Shown here piece after piece: positions 53,485 to 62,581 of a stretch of 64,000 nucleotides of DNA. Below the pieces are notes generated by a model. It did no database searches and had not been told where the DNA came from. It saw nothing but the letters and a program-made list of their open reading frames with translations. Source of the DNA: Alphaproteobacteria bacterium (GTDB lineage Bacteria > Pseudomonadota > Alphaproteobacteria > Caulobacterales > Aquidulcibacteraceae); the NCBI GenBank assembly GCA_016124255.1, contig WGOB01000014.1:1-64000 (forward strand), written 5' to 3'. The position numbers and the translations under genes are program-made. How positions within the stretch are numbered: position 1 is the stretch's first letter; each line of letters opens with the position of its first letter.

Positions 53485-55347
53485 ATGCCGCGCCTGCCGG
53501 ATGCGCCGGATCTCGACTGGACCGAAGAAGGGACGCCGCGCGCGCGCCGCTTCGACGACGTCTATCATGCGCGCGGCGGCGGGCTTGCGGAATCGGAGGC
53601 CGTCTTCCTTGCAGGCTGTGGTTTGCCGGGCGCGTGGTCCGACCGGCGCACCTTCACCATCGTCGAACTCGGGTTCGGCGCAGGGCTGAACGCCCTGGCC
53701 GTGCATCGGCTCTGGCGCGAGACGCGTCCGCCCGGTGCGGTGCTGCACATGATGAGCATCGAGGCCGCGCCGATGCGCGCCGCCGATGCAGCCCGCGCCC
53801 ACGCCGCCTTTCCCGAGATCGCGGCGCTTTCGCAGGCGCTGATCGCCCGGTGGCCGGTGCGCGCATTCGGGGCGCAGCGGTTGTGGTTCGAGGCCGATGC
53901 GTTTGCGCTGACGGTGGTGCACGGCGACGTGGGCGCTGCGCTTGCGCAGCTGCCGGCGCGGGCGGATGCGATTTTCCTCGACGGGTTTGCGCCGGCGCGC
54001 AATCCGGCGATGTGGAGCGCGGACACGATCGCTGCGTTGGCGCGCATCGCCGCGCCTGGCGCGCGGATCGCGACCTACAGCGTCGCCGGCGATGTCCGAC
54101 GGGCGCTCGCTGCGCAGGGCTTCGCGGTGGAGAAAGCGCCCGGTTTCGGCGCAAAGCGGGAACGGCTGCAAGGGCGCTTCACCGGCGCGCCCACGATGCG
54201 CGCCGGTCTCTTTCCGACTGCGCCTTCGTCGGCGGGGCGCGTCGCCATCGTCGGCGCCGGGATCGCGGGCGCGTGCCTGGCGGATGCGCTGCGCCGGCGC
54301 GGGCGCGAGGTTGCGCTCATTTCCCGCGGCGACGACGGCGCCAGTTTCAACCGCGCCGCGCTCGTGGCGCCGCGCCTCGATCGGGATCCTGCGACGCCCG
54401 TCGCACGCCTGCACCTGAACGCTTTTATCGAGGCTGTCCGTTTCTACGAGGCGCGCGATGCGTTCGAAGCCCGCGGGGTGATCGAGTTTGCGCGCCCAGG
54501 GCTTGACGATCTCCTCGCTGATCCGCCGCTGCCTGAGGATTGGTTCGCGCGTGCGGCGGACGACGCGGCGCTGCATCGCCGCGCCGGCGTCATTGCGCCG
54601 CGGGCGGTGCTGGCGCGGCTGCTGGACGGGTGTGCGGTGCGGGCCGGCGCGGTCGCGTCCATCGCGCGCACCGCGAACGGCTGGCGGCTCTGCGATGCGG
54701 CCGGCGCCGCGATCATCGACGCGGCGAGCGTCGTCATCGCCAATGGCGCGGGGCTCGCGGCGTTTGCGCAGAGCGCATGGGCGCCGGTGCGCGCCGCGCG
54801 CGGTCAGCTGGAGTTCGCGCGCGGTGCGCGGATGGAAGGCGCGGTGATGAACGGCGCGTATGCGGCGCCATGCGCTGGCGGCGTCGTCTTCGGCGCCACC
54901 TTCGATCCCGTGGCGGCGGCGCATTGTCCGGAACCGGACGACGCATCGCGCGCGCGCAACCTCGCATCACTTGCGGCGCTTGCGCCGGCGACTCACGAAG
55001 AGGTGAGGGGCGCGATCATCGAGTCGCGCGCGAGCCTGCGCGCGACGACGCCGGACCGCTCACCTTTGTTAGGGTTAATGCCCGATTCAGCAGAGTGGCT
55101 GCGCGTTTACAAAGATATTGCGTTTGGGCGAACGCCGCGTGAAACGCCGCCGCCGCGTTTAGAGGGGCTTTACGCATTCGGCGGTTTGGGCGCGCGCGGC
55201 TTTACATTGGCCCCATTGCTTTCCGAGACCTTAGCGAGCGAGATGTGCGGGGAGCCGCGATCATTGGCTTGGGATGTTTTAGACGCGATCCATCCGGCAC
55301 GGTTTCTTCTGCGTAAGCTTAAGAGGCGAGAAAACATTCTCCTCTAG
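53485..55347 (+). CDS. mnmC: Bifunctional tRNA mnm5s2U34 biosynthesis protein
   Basis: MnmC finishes the wobble modification mnm5s2U: the FAD domain removes the carboxymethyl group and the methyltransferase domain adds a methyl. The 620-residue protein has the N-terminal methyltransferase (DUF752/MnmC2; ELGFGAGLNALAVH, AIFLDGFAPARNP) and, from residue 253, an FAD-binding DAO domain (VAIVGAGIAGACLADALRRR). The last 95 codons use several TTA and other AT-rich codons that are rare in the rest of the gene. They still encode a conserved-looking end (LEGLYAFGGLGARGFTLAPL), so the gene is intact. Confidence 0.9.
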   Translation: MPRLPDAPDLDWTEEGTPRARRFDDVYHARGGGLAESEAVFLAGCGLPGAWSDRRTFTIVELGFGAGLNALAVHRLWRETRPPGAVLHMMSIEAAPMRAADAARAHAAFPEIAALSQALIARWPVRAFGAQRLWFEADAFALTVVHGDVGAALAQLPARADAIFLDGFAPARNPAMWSADTIAALARIAAPGARIATYSVAGDVRRALAAQGFAVEKAPGFGAKRERLQGRFTGAPTMRAGLFPTAPSSAGRVAIVGAGIAGACLADALRRRGREVALISRGDDGASFNRAALVAPRLDRDPATPVARLHLNAFIEAVRFYEARDAFEARGVIEFARPGLDDLLADPPLPEDWFARAADDAALHRRAGVIAPRAVLARLLDGCAVRAGAVASIARTANGWRLCDAAGAAIIDAASVVIANGAGLAAFAQSAWAPVRAARGQLEFARGARMEGAVMNGAYAAPCAGGVVFGATFDPVAAAHCPEPDDASRARNLASLAALAPATHEEVRGAIIESRASLRATTPDRSPLLGLMPDSAEWLRVYKDIAFGRTPRETPPPRLEGLYAFGGLGARGFTLAPLLSETLASEMCGEPRSLAWDVLDAIHPARFLLRKLKRRENILL

Positions 55348-55357
55348 ATCGACGTTC

Positions 55358-56209
55358 ATGGCGCATGACGGCTTTCTTCGTGTTTCGCAGTGCGAGGCGG
55401 CGCTCGCTGATGCGACGCTCGATCTGCCGTTCCGCAGCGCGCTCAAGATTGCGCCGGCGCAGGCGCGGGCCGATGTGCTCGGGATCGCCTATGCGTCGCT
55501 GACGCAGCACGGCGCGACCAAGGCGATCGAAGCACGCGCGCTTTCAAGCGGCGCGTTCGCTTACGCGACGTGCGTCACGACCCACGACGCGGTAGCGCTC
55601 GATGCCGAGCCGGCCGACCGCGCGCCGCTTTACGCCGACGCGTGGCTCACGCTCAACGCCAGCGGCGCGATCGCGGCGGCCGCGCGCGTCGGCGGCGTGT
55701 CGCTGCACCGCATCGATCCGACGGCGATGATCGAGATGCTGCTCCGCGCCGGGGTGGACCGCGACGAGCGCATCTGCATCATCGGGGGGGAGGCCGGCGA
55801 GATCGCCGCCATCGCCGCGCGGTTCAAGCTCAACAATGTGCATTGGCGCCCGCTCTCTTCTTTTGGGCATCGCAAGAGCGCACGTGTGGACGCCGCCGCC
55901 CAGCACGTCGCCAAGACGCGCGCGCGGCTGAGCATCATCGATGCCGCCGAGGGGGAGGGCGAACGCATCGCCCGAGCCGCCATGCTGCGCGGCGATGCGA
56001 TCGGTGTGGGCGTTTGCGCGGCAGGCGTTCTTCGAACGCTGGTGGAGCGCCCCGGCTTTCGCGTGCGTATCGGCGCTGCGCTGCGCAACGCGCGCCAGGG
56101 CGTTCGCCTGACGCCGGCGTGGTTCTATTGGCTCTGCGCGCGCTGGGCGGACTGGACCGCGTCGAGTTCTGCGCGGATGGCGCGCTGGGCGGCTTCGTCC
56201 AGCCGGTAG
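55358..56209 (+). CDS. Hypothetical protein downstream of mnmC
   Basis: A 283-residue soluble protein. The first 110 residues are mostly Ala-rich strands and helices. The middle has a Rossmann-like stretch (DRDERICIIGGEAGEIAAIA, LNNVHWRPLSSFGHRKSARV) with a faint resemblance to WecG/TagA-type glycosyltransferases, too weak to assign. The last 28 codons overlap the convergent GPH transporter gene by 85 bp and are Ser/Ala/Arg-rich, so the true C-terminus may be an extension. It begins 10 bp after mnmC and is probably co-transcribed. Confidence 0.5.
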   Translation: MAHDGFLRVSQCEAALADATLDLPFRSALKIAPAQARADVLGIAYASLTQHGATKAIEARALSSGAFAYATCVTTHDAVALDAEPADRAPLYADAWLTLNASGAIAAAARVGGVSLHRIDPTAMIEMLLRAGVDRDERICIIGGEAGEIAAIAARFKLNNVHWRPLSSFGHRKSARVDAAAQHVAKTRARLSIIDAAEGEGERIARAAMLRGDAIGVGVCAAGVLRTLVERPGFRVRIGAALRNARQGVRLTPAWFYWLCARWADWTASSSARMARWAASSSR

Positions 56210-57531
56210 ATTCGCAGCGACACGGCAGCAACGAGGAAGATCACGGCCGGCGCTATGATGAACATCGCGTCGAGCGCGGCCATCGCCTCGGGCGAATTGT
56301 TCCCTCTGAGCTCGGTCTGGAAGCCATAGAATGCGAGTACGGCGTAGGTGATCGGGCCGGTCGCCAAGCCAACCTTCGAGGTGATCAGAAGGATGCTGTT
56401 GAACAGGCCTGCGCGCGCACGTCCGGTCTTCAGCCGGTCGGCGTCGATCACGTCGGCGAGCATGGCGCGCAGGAGCATGTTGCTTGCGCCCTGGTGCAGC
56501 CCGGCGATCGCCATCAGGATCAGCGCGGGAACAAATGCGCCCTCGGGGATCAGCGGGATGCAGAGCGTGATCACGGCGGCGTAGAGACATGCGCATTGCA
56601 GCGAGCGGTGCTTGCCGATCCGCTTGCCAAGCGTCATCCAGATCGGCACGCCGAGCACGCCGGAGACGAAGTAGACGAACAACAGGATCTGCGCCTGCGT
56701 CTCGAAGCCGAGCGCGTACTGGAAGTAGAACAGGAACAGTCCGCCTGAGACGCCCTGCGCGATCCCGAACAGGAGATCGGGCAAGAGTACGCCGCGAAGG
56801 TGCTTGTTGCTGAAGATGGCGCCGAGCGCGAGCCTAAGACTGATCTTCTCGTGAACGGGAATGTCCGGCTCGCGGACCGCGAAGACGGCGATCAGCACGG
56901 CGATGGGGAGCGTGATCAGGATCGTCCAGCCCATGACGTGGACGGCGTCGGCGTCGTCGCCCAGGCCGGCGTAGGTGACGATGCCAGGTAGGAGCAAGAT
57001 CAGCGTCGCGCCGATCATTGCCGCAATCTGCACGCCGCCGAGCACATTGGTGCGTCCGTGATAATCGGCGCGTAATTCGCTCGCCCAGCCCAGGTGTGCG
57101 ATGATCATCACCGCAAACATCGCGTAGAGCGTGAAGATCGTGGCGGCGAGCCCAAACACGTTCACGCCGGGGCCGACGCCGATGAACGCCAGCCAGACCG
57201 CAAACATCAGGATCGGCGTGGACAGGATCATCCAGAGCTTGCGCCGTCCGATCCGCGCGCGCGTGCGATCCTGCCACTCGCCGAGCAGGGGATCGATGAC
57301 GATGTCGAGCGCGCGCGCGGCGAGGAAGAGTGCGGAGACGACTTCGAGGGGAATGCCAAGCTGCGCGGCGTAATAGGGCGGCAGGAAGACGATTGGCGGC
57401 AGGCCGAGTGCGCCGAGCGGGCCATGCGGCAGCGCGAACAAGGTCAGTTCGAAGCGGCGCGGCTTCGGTGCGCGCTGCTGCGCGGGGTCGGGGCTTGCCG
57501 CAGCGGGCGCGTCCTGGCTGATGTCGGCCAT
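56125..57531 (-). CDS. MFS transporter, glycoside-pentoside-hexuronide (GPH) type
   Basis: A 468-residue, twelve-helix transporter. Family marks are ALPHGPLGALGLPPIVFLPP near the start, ALDIVIDPLLGEWQDRTRAR IGRRK (GPH motif), and the late GLHQGASNMLLRAMLADVID. The GPH family imports sugars or glycosides with a cation. It starts 9 bp after the aldo/keto reductase stop, so the two form a unit under the TetR gene divergent from it. The gene's 3' end overlaps the convergent hypothetical gene by 85 bp. Confidence 0.87.
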   Translation of the reverse strand: MADISQDAPAAASPDPAQQRAPKPRRFELTLFALPHGPLGALGLPPIVFLPPYYAAQLGIPLEVVSALFLAARALDIVIDPLLGEWQDRTRARIGRRKLWMILSTPILMFAVWLAFIGVGPGVNVFGLAATIFTLYAMFAVMIIAHLGWASELRADYHGRTNVLGGVQIAAMIGATLILLLPGIVTYAGLGDDADAVHVMGWTILITLPIAVLIAVFAVREPDIPVHEKISLRLALGAIFSNKHLRGVLLPDLLFGIAQGVSGGLFLFYFQYALGFETQAQILLFVYFVSGVLGVPIWMTLGKRIGKHRSLQCACLYAAVITLCIPLIPEGAFVPALILMAIAGLHQGASNMLLRAMLADVIDADRLKTGRARAGLFNSILLITSKVGLATGPITYAVLAFYGFQTELRGNNSPEAMAALDAMFIIAPAVIFLVAAVSLRIYRLDEAAQRAIRAELDAVQSAQRAQSQ

Positions 57532-57540
57532 CGGCCCTCC

Positions 57541-58572
57541 TTATGCGCGTTGCTGCTGGGCGGCGCGGCGGCGCCGCGCCATCTCCTCGGCGGCGTCGCC
57601 ATAGGTGTGGCCGAGCACGGCGTGCGGCTTGTAGGGCGCTTCGAGCGCCGCGATCTCATCGGGCTCAAGCGCGATCTCGACGGCGGCGACGGCGTCTTCG
57701 ATGTGGCTCACTTTTGTGGCGCCGATGATCGGCGCGCTGATCGCCGATTTCGACAGCATCCAGGCGATGGCGATCTGCGCCATCGGCACGCCGCGGCGCT
57801 CCGCGATCGCGCGGACGGCGTCAACCACGTCGAAATCATCCTCGCGATACATCGCCGCCACCGCATCGCTCGCGGCGCGTTTGGACTCGCCCCCGCCTTC
57901 GCGCTTGCGGTTTCCAGCAAGGAAGCCCCGCGCCAACGGACTCCACGGGATGACGCCGACGCCCTCGCTTTCGCAGAGCGGGAGCATCTCGCGTTCCTCC
58001 TCGCGGTAGATCAGATTGTAATGGTCCTGCATGCTGCGAAACTGGGCGAGGCCGTTCGCGCGCTGGTGCGCCAGCATCTTCATGAATTGCCAAGCGTACA
58101 TCGAGGAAGCGCCGATATAGAGCGCCTTGCCGGCACGCACGACGCCGTCGAGTGCATCGAGCAATTCCTCCATCGGCGTATAAGGATCGAGCCGGTGAAT
58201 CTGGTAGAGATCCACATAATCTAGGCCGAGGCGCTTCAGCGACGCATCGATTGCGTGGGTGATGTGCTTCTTGGACAGGCCGCGCTGATTGGGCCGATCC
58301 CCCATCGGAAAATAGACTTTGGTCGCGATCACGACGTCGTCGCGCGGGACGTCCCGCAACAGGCGCCCGGTGATCTCTTCGCTCACGCCGATCGAATAGA
58401 CGTCGGCCGTATCGAAGAAGTTGACGCCAAGATCGAGCGCCTTCTTGACGTGCACGCGGGCGTCGTCTTCAGACAGGACCCAGGGCTGCCAATTCGGCGA
58501 GCCGTAGCTCATCATGCCGAGGCAGATGCGCGAAACCTTCAATCCGGACGCGCCGAGCCGGCCGTATCGCAT
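57541..58572 (-). CDS. Aldo/keto reductase
   Basis: An NADPH-dependent (beta/alpha)8 oxidoreductase of 343 residues; the ATG at 58572 (MRYGRLGASGLKVSRICLGM) has GGAG-like bases before it. Catalytic tetrad: D and Y in FFDTADVYSIGVSE, K in IATKVYFP and H in YQIHRLDPYT. C-terminal IIGATKVSHIED binds the cofactor. It is like the YajO/Tas group acting on sugars or aldehydes. It is divergent from a TetR gene with a dyad between, and followed by a GPH transporter, suggesting a small regulated sugar or aldehyde uptake-reduction unit. Confidence 0.9.
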   Translation of the reverse strand: MRYGRLGASGLKVSRICLGMMSYGSPNWQPWVLSEDDARVHVKKALDLGVNFFDTADVYSIGVSEEITGRLLRDVPRDDVVIATKVYFPMGDRPNQRGLSKKHITHAIDASLKRLGLDYVDLYQIHRLDPYTPMEELLDALDGVVRAGKALYIGASSMYAWQFMKMLAHQRANGLAQFRSMQDHYNLIYREEEREMLPLCESEGVGVIPWSPLARGFLAGNRKREGGGESKRAASDAVAAMYREDDFDVVDAVRAIAERRGVPMAQIAIAWMLSKSAISAPIIGATKVSHIEDAVAAVEIALEPDEIAALEAPYKPHAVLGHTYGDAAEEMARRRRAAQQQRA

Positions 58573-58593
58573 GAGGAGCGTCTCCCTGTTTGG

Positions 58594-58630
58594 GCGATGT
58601 TGACAGGTCGAGGTCATCTGTCAACATCGC
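58594..58630. promoter_or_regulatory. Inverted repeat between AKR and TetR genes, probable TetR operator
   Basis: GCGATGTTGACAG and its exact reverse complement CTGTCAACATCGC are 11 bp apart in the divergent region, ending 4 bp before the TetR ATG. Long arms suit a TetR dimer pair. Binding is inferred from position. Confidence 0.75.
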
Positions 58631-58634
58631 TTCC

Positions 58635-59222
58635 ATGGGCGCCACCAGACAACGCATCCTGGAAGCGGCGATCACTGCGGCGCGACGCGACGGGCATCGG
58701 CGTTCGTCGGTGGAGGAGATCGCGCACGCCGCCGGCATCACGCGCCAGGCGCTCTACCGTCATTTTCCCACCAAAGACGACCTTTTCCGCGCGTCGGCGG
58801 CTTTGCTGCATGAGCGTGCGCTGGCCGCCGCGGCGGCGCAGACGTCCAAGGGGGTCGGCATGGACGCCATCTTCGCAACGCTGCATGCGCGGTATGATTA
58901 CATCATCGCCACAATCGAAGGCACGCATGCGCAGGAGCTTATCGAGGAGAGTTCGCGGCTCTGCCCGGACATCTCCGATCGATCGGTCCGGCGGTTCGAG
59001 GCGCTCCTTTGCGATGCCGTCGAGGCGCAGCGGCGCGCAGGCCGACTGGCTTTGCGTCCCGGGCTGACGCCGCGCACGCTGGCGCAAACGCTGATGGCTG
59101 CGGCGCGTGGGGTCAAGAGCGCGCATCCGGCGCCGTCGCGGCGCCAATTCAAGACCGCGCTGCGGAGAATTGTTGATCTGATCCTTGCCGGCGCGGCGAG
59201 CGAGCCGCGCCTGCGCCGGTGA
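58635..59222 (+). CDS. TetR-family transcriptional regulator
   Basis: The ATG at 58635 gives 195 residues: an N-terminal TetR HTH (TRQRILEAAITAARRDGHRR, VEEIAHAAGITRQALYRHFP TKDDL) and a helical C-terminal ligand domain. The 15 codons upstream in the ORF track fall inside the operator and are not counted. It most likely represses itself and the divergent aldo/keto reductase-GPH transporter genes through the 13-bp-arm dyad. Confidence 0.9.
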   Translation: MGATRQRILEAAITAARRDGHRRSSVEEIAHAAGITRQALYRHFPTKDDLFRASAALLHERALAAAAAQTSKGVGMDAIFATLHARYDYIIATIEGTHAQELIEESSRLCPDISDRSVRRFEALLCDAVEAQRRAGRLALRPGLTPRTLAQTLMAAARGVKSAHPAPSRRQFKTALRRIVDLILAGAASEPRLRR

Positions 59223-59238
59223 GCACGGGCTGTTCGCG

Positions 59239-60027
59239 TTACGCCGCGCGCAGCGCCTTCTGCAGCAGCGGCAGCAGGCGCTCATTGGCGGCGAGCACGG
59301 ATCCCGTCTGCATGAGATCGCCGCCGTCGATCTCGGTCGCGAAGCCGCCGGCCTCGCGCACGATCACCGCGCCGGCGGCGATGTCCCAAGGCTTCAGGTC
59401 GCGCTCCCAGAAGCCGTCGAGGCGTCCGGCCGCCACATAGGCGAGATCGAGCGAGGCGGCGCCCCAACGGCGGACGCCGGCGACATTCGGCGCGACGCTC
59501 GCCACCTCCGCTATGCTCTTGTCGATGCCCGGCTTGCCATGGAACGGGATGCCGGTGGCGATCACCGACTGCCTGAGTTCCGTGCGCGCGGCCACGCGGA
59601 GGCGGCGATCGTTGAGCCAGGCGCCGGCGCCTTTCTCCGCCCAGAACAATTCGTCCTTGGCCACGTCGTAGATGACGCCGGCGACCAGCGCGCCCTCGCG
59701 CTCGAGCGCGATCGAGATCGCCCAGTGCGGCAGCCCGTGCAGGAAATTGAGCGTTCCGTCGAGCGGGTCGATGATGAAGCGGTTGGTCCGGTCGGTGCCG
59801 TCGACGACACCGCGCTCCTCCATCAGGAATCCATATCCCGGACGCGCTTTCGACAATTCCTCGAACAGCGTCTTTTCCGCCTTCAGGTCCGCGGCGGAGA
59901 CGAAGTCCGCCGGGCCCTTCTTCGACACCTGCAGGTGCTCCACCTCGCCGAAATCGCGCGAGAGGCTGCGGCCGGCTTTACGCGCGGCGGCGATCATCAC
60001 CGTGATGAGGGCGGAGGTCTGGGGCAT
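59239..60027 (-). CDS. Inositol-monophosphatase family protein (SuhB-like)
   Basis: A Mg-dependent phosphatase of 262 residues. Metal sites are visible: E in LMEERGVVDG, D-P-L-D-G-T in IIDPLDGTLNFLHG and W-D in LKPWDIAAGAVIV. Members dephosphorylate inositol-1-phosphate, histidinol phosphate or PAP. SuhB itself also binds the antitermination complex. The opening TSALITVMIAAARKAGRSLS is like alphaproteobacterial SuhB. Exact substrate open. It is convergent with the TetR gene. Confidence 0.87.
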   Translation of the reverse strand: MPQTSALITVMIAAARKAGRSLSRDFGEVEHLQVSKKGPADFVSAADLKAEKTLFEELSKARPGYGFLMEERGVVDGTDRTNRFIIDPLDGTLNFLHGLPHWAISIALEREGALVAGVIYDVAKDELFWAEKGAGAWLNDRRLRVAARTELRQSVIATGIPFHGKPGIDKSIAEVASVAPNVAGVRRWGAASLDLAYVAAGRLDGFWERDLKPWDIAAGAVIVREAGGFATEIDGGDLMQTGSVLAANERLLPLLQKALRAA

Positions 60028-60095
60028 CGCGACGTGTCGAAAGAGCTAGGGGCGCGGAGGTAACAGCGGCGGCGCCGCTCTGCAAGCGCGCGCAT

Positions 60096-60728
60096 TTAGG
60101 AGGCGGCGTCGAAGAGGGCGTTGAAGCGACGCACCGCCTCGCCCGCGCCGTCCGGATAGGCCCAGACGCCGGCGGAGACCGCCAGGAAATCCGCGCCGGC
60201 GGCGATCAGGGGCGCGGCGTTCTCGGATGTGATCCCACCGATGGCGACGCACGGGATCTCCATCGTCTCCTGCCAGACGGAGAGGAGCTCGGGATCGGCC
60301 TGCGTCTTGGGCGATTTCGTCTCCGTCGTATAGAACGCGCCGAACGCGACATAATCCGCGCCCGCTTCCGCCGCTTCGTACGCGAGGTGCAGCGAGTCAT
60401 GGCAGGTGACGCCGATCGTCTTGTCGGCGCCGAGAATCGCGCGCGCCTGTGCGTAGGGCGCATCCTCCTGGCCGATATGCACCCCGTCCGCGCCGCAACT
60501 GAGCGCCAGGTCAGGGCGGTCGTTCATGACGAACGCGACGCCGGCTTCCTGCACCAGCGGAAGGAGGCGCCGCGCGACAGCGAGAACCTCCGCATCCGGA
60601 CGATCCTTCACCCGCAGCTGGTAGGCCGCGACATCGCCCGCGCCGAGCGCGGCTTCGAGGTCGCGCGCATGCGCCTCAACATCGAAGGCCGGCGGCGAAA
60701 TCAGATAGAGGCGCGTGCGCTCTCTCAC
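60096..60728 (-). CDS. thiE: Thiamine-phosphate synthase
   Basis: ThiE couples the pyrimidine and thiazole phosphates into thiamine phosphate. The GTG at 60728 overlaps the upstream stop (GTGA) and gives 210 residues; the longer ORF is not used. Motifs: YLISPP at the start, [40 protein letters not shown] with [24 protein letters not shown] and [12 protein letters not shown]. The usual QxRxK substrate patch reads Q-L-R-V-K. It is the last gene of the fba-DUF4198-thiE coupled run; no other thi genes are near. Confidence 0.9.
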   Translation of the reverse strand: MRERTRLYLISPPAFDVEAHARDLEAALGAGDVAAYQLRVKDRPDAEVLAVARRLLPLVQEAGVAFVMNDRPDLALSCGADGVHIGQEDAPYAQARAILGADKTIGVTCHDSLHLAYEAAEAGADYVAFGAFYTTETKSPKTQADPELLSVWQETMEIPCVAIGGITSENAAPLIAAGADFLAVSAGVWAYPDGAGEAVRRFNALFDAAS

Positions 60729-61492
60729 GGCGCGCTGAACGTCAGCGTCGCGAAATCGCTGGTGAATCGTGCGCCCGGCGCGGCGGGCGGGCGCAAGATC
60801 ACCGCCGAGAGCAGCGCCGGACCGTGCACGTCCGCCGGCAATTCGATGCGCCCTTCCGCGTCCGCGCGCATCTCGATGCGCCGGCGGTCCAAAGTTGTGA
60901 GCGCAACGTGCTGGTCCGCCGCCGGCGCGCCATGCGCGAGCAGCTGAAACCGCCGCAGCGAAACGCCGCCGCGGTCGACGAACGCGATGAACTCGAGCGC
61001 ATGGCCGAGAGGACGGCCCGCTTCGGCGTCGAGCCTCTGGCAAGGCGCGGCGCAGAGGATCGTCTTGACATACTTGGTGTAGGTTTCCGGCATCGCGCGC
61101 GGCGCCGGCAAGGCTTCGTATGCGGCCCGCGCTGCGGCTGAGACGCCAATCTCCGCGAAGTAGTGCGAGATTTCCTCAGGCCCGACATCGATATCGAGCG
61201 GGCTGAACGCGACGCCCAAAACCTGCACGCCCGCAAGCCGCGGCGCGAACGCAAAGCGCAGTGCGTCAGGCCCTCGCCCGCGCAGCACAAGTCCATCGCT
61301 CGCCTGTGCGATGCGGTCCGCGGACGGGCCGTAGTCGAGATCGGGGAACGCCGCGGTGCTGGAGAGCGCCAGCGACACGTTCTCACCCGGCGCTGCGGCA
61401 AAAGCCGAAGGCCACAGGAAGGTATCGTGCGCGCTCGCGGGCAGCGCGAACGCGCACGACAGCGCGAGGGCGGCGAGCGCGCGCCTGATCAC
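60725..61492 (-). CDS. DUF4198-type secreted protein
   Basis: 255 residues from a GTG at 61492 that overlaps the fba stop. Signal peptide [20 protein letters not shown] ends at SAHDTFLWP, and the His after the cleavage site with HDTFLWPS is typical of DUF4198/NikM-like proteins, which often bind metal through the new N-terminus. The fold is beta-sandwich-like ([40 protein letters not shown]). Families of this kind occur with metal uptake genes, but here it sits between fba and thiE. Function unknown. Confidence 0.75.
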   Translation of the reverse strand: MIRRALAALALSCAFALPASAHDTFLWPSAFAAAPGENVSLALSSTAAFPDLDYGPSADRIAQASDGLVLRGRGPDALRFAFAPRLAGVQVLGVAFSPLDIDVGPEEISHYFAEIGVSAAARAAYEALPAPRAMPETYTKYVKTILCAAPCQRLDAEAGRPLGHALEFIAFVDRGGVSLRRFQLLAHGAPAADQHVALTTLDRRRIEMRADAEGRIELPADVHGPALLSAVILRPPAAPGARFTSDFATLTFSAP

Positions 61493-62511
61493 GCCGCTTT
61501 CTTTTCGAGGTCCGGCCTCCATTTGCCGAGGCTGGCGAGGCCGTTCATCTCTGCGCGGTGTTCGAACGCCTTCTGGCCGGCCGGCACATTCTCTTTCTTG
61601 CCCGACCACGCCTTCTGCGGCGCCGCCTGGAGCGCGCGGCCGTAGGAGAACGTCATCTTCCACGGGAAGCCGCCGATCTCGTTCATGCGGTTGAGGTGCG
61701 CGGTTGCATCTTCGTCCGATTGGCCGCCGGAAAGATAGGCGATGCCGGGCACGGCCGAGGGCACGCAATTCGTGAGGCATTTGATCGTCATCGCCGCGAC
61801 TTCGTCGACACTCGCTTGCTTCGCGCATTTCTTGCCGGGCACGATCATGTTCGGCTTCAGCACCATGCCTTCGAGCGCGACGTTGGCGTAGTACAATTCC
61901 TGGAATGTTTCTTTGAGCGTCCAGGTCGTGATGTCGTAGCAGGTCTGGATGTCGTGATCGCCGTCCATCAGGACTTCGGGCTCCACGATTGGCACGATTT
62001 GATGCTCCTGGCAGAGCGCGGCGTAGCGCGCGAGCGCGTGCGCGTTGGCATGGATCGTGTTGTGCGAGGGCACGCCGGCGCCGATATCGATCACCGCGCG
62101 CCATTTTGCAAAGCGCGCGCCGCGCTCGTAGTATTTCGGCAGGCGCTTGGAGAGGCCGTCCAAGCCCTTGGTGATGACGTCGCCCTTGGTCCCCGGCAGC
62201 GCCTCGGTGCCTTCATCGACCTTGATGCCCGGGATCGAATTCGCCGCTTCGATCAGCTTCACCAGCGGCGTGCCGTCCGCAGCATCCTGCCAGATCGTCT
62301 CATCGAAGAGGATGACGCCGGAGATGTGCTTCATCCCGTCCTTGTGGCGGAACATGAACTCGCGATAGTCGCGCCGGTTCGCCTCGGTGTTCTCCACGTT
62401 GATGGCGTCGAAGCGCTTCTTGATCGTGCCGGTGGATTCGTCCGCCGCCAGAATGCCGCGCCCCGGCGCCACCATGGCTTCGGCGACCTTGTTCAGAGCT
62501 TCAAGGTTCAT
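61489..62511 (-). CDS. Fructose-bisphosphate aldolase, class I
   Basis: This enzyme interconverts fructose-1,6-bisphosphate with the two triose phosphates. At 340 residues it is the class I, Schiff-base type usually associated with eukaryotes but present in many alphaproteobacteria. It shows AMVAPGRGILAADESTGTIK, PIVEPEVLMDGDHDI, the Schiff-base lysine in MVLKPNMIVPG, and GIAYLSGGQSDEDATAHLNR. It follows pgk by 70 bp, so glycolytic genes are adjacent, and its stop overlaps the DUF4198 gene. Confidence 0.95.
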   Translation of the reverse strand: MNLEALNKVAEAMVAPGRGILAADESTGTIKKRFDAINVENTEANRRDYREFMFRHKDGMKHISGVILFDETIWQDAADGTPLVKLIEAANSIPGIKVDEGTEALPGTKGDVITKGLDGLSKRLPKYYERGARFAKWRAVIDIGAGVPSHNTIHANAHALARYAALCQEHQIVPIVEPEVLMDGDHDIQTCYDITTWTLKETFQELYYANVALEGMVLKPNMIVPGKKCAKQASVDEVAAMTIKCLTNCVPSAVPGIAYLSGGQSDEDATAHLNRMNEIGGFPWKMTFSYGRALQAAPQKAWSGKKENVPAGQKAFEHRAEMNGLASLGKWRPDLEKKAA

Positions 62512-62581
62512 ATCGTCCTCGATTTTGAATTGCGTGAGAGGTGTTCACCACTGCCGCGCGGCGGCGTCAATTGCGCACACC

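Noticed and set aside
53407-54924. 505-residue minus-strand ORF
   Set aside because: Antisense to mnmC.
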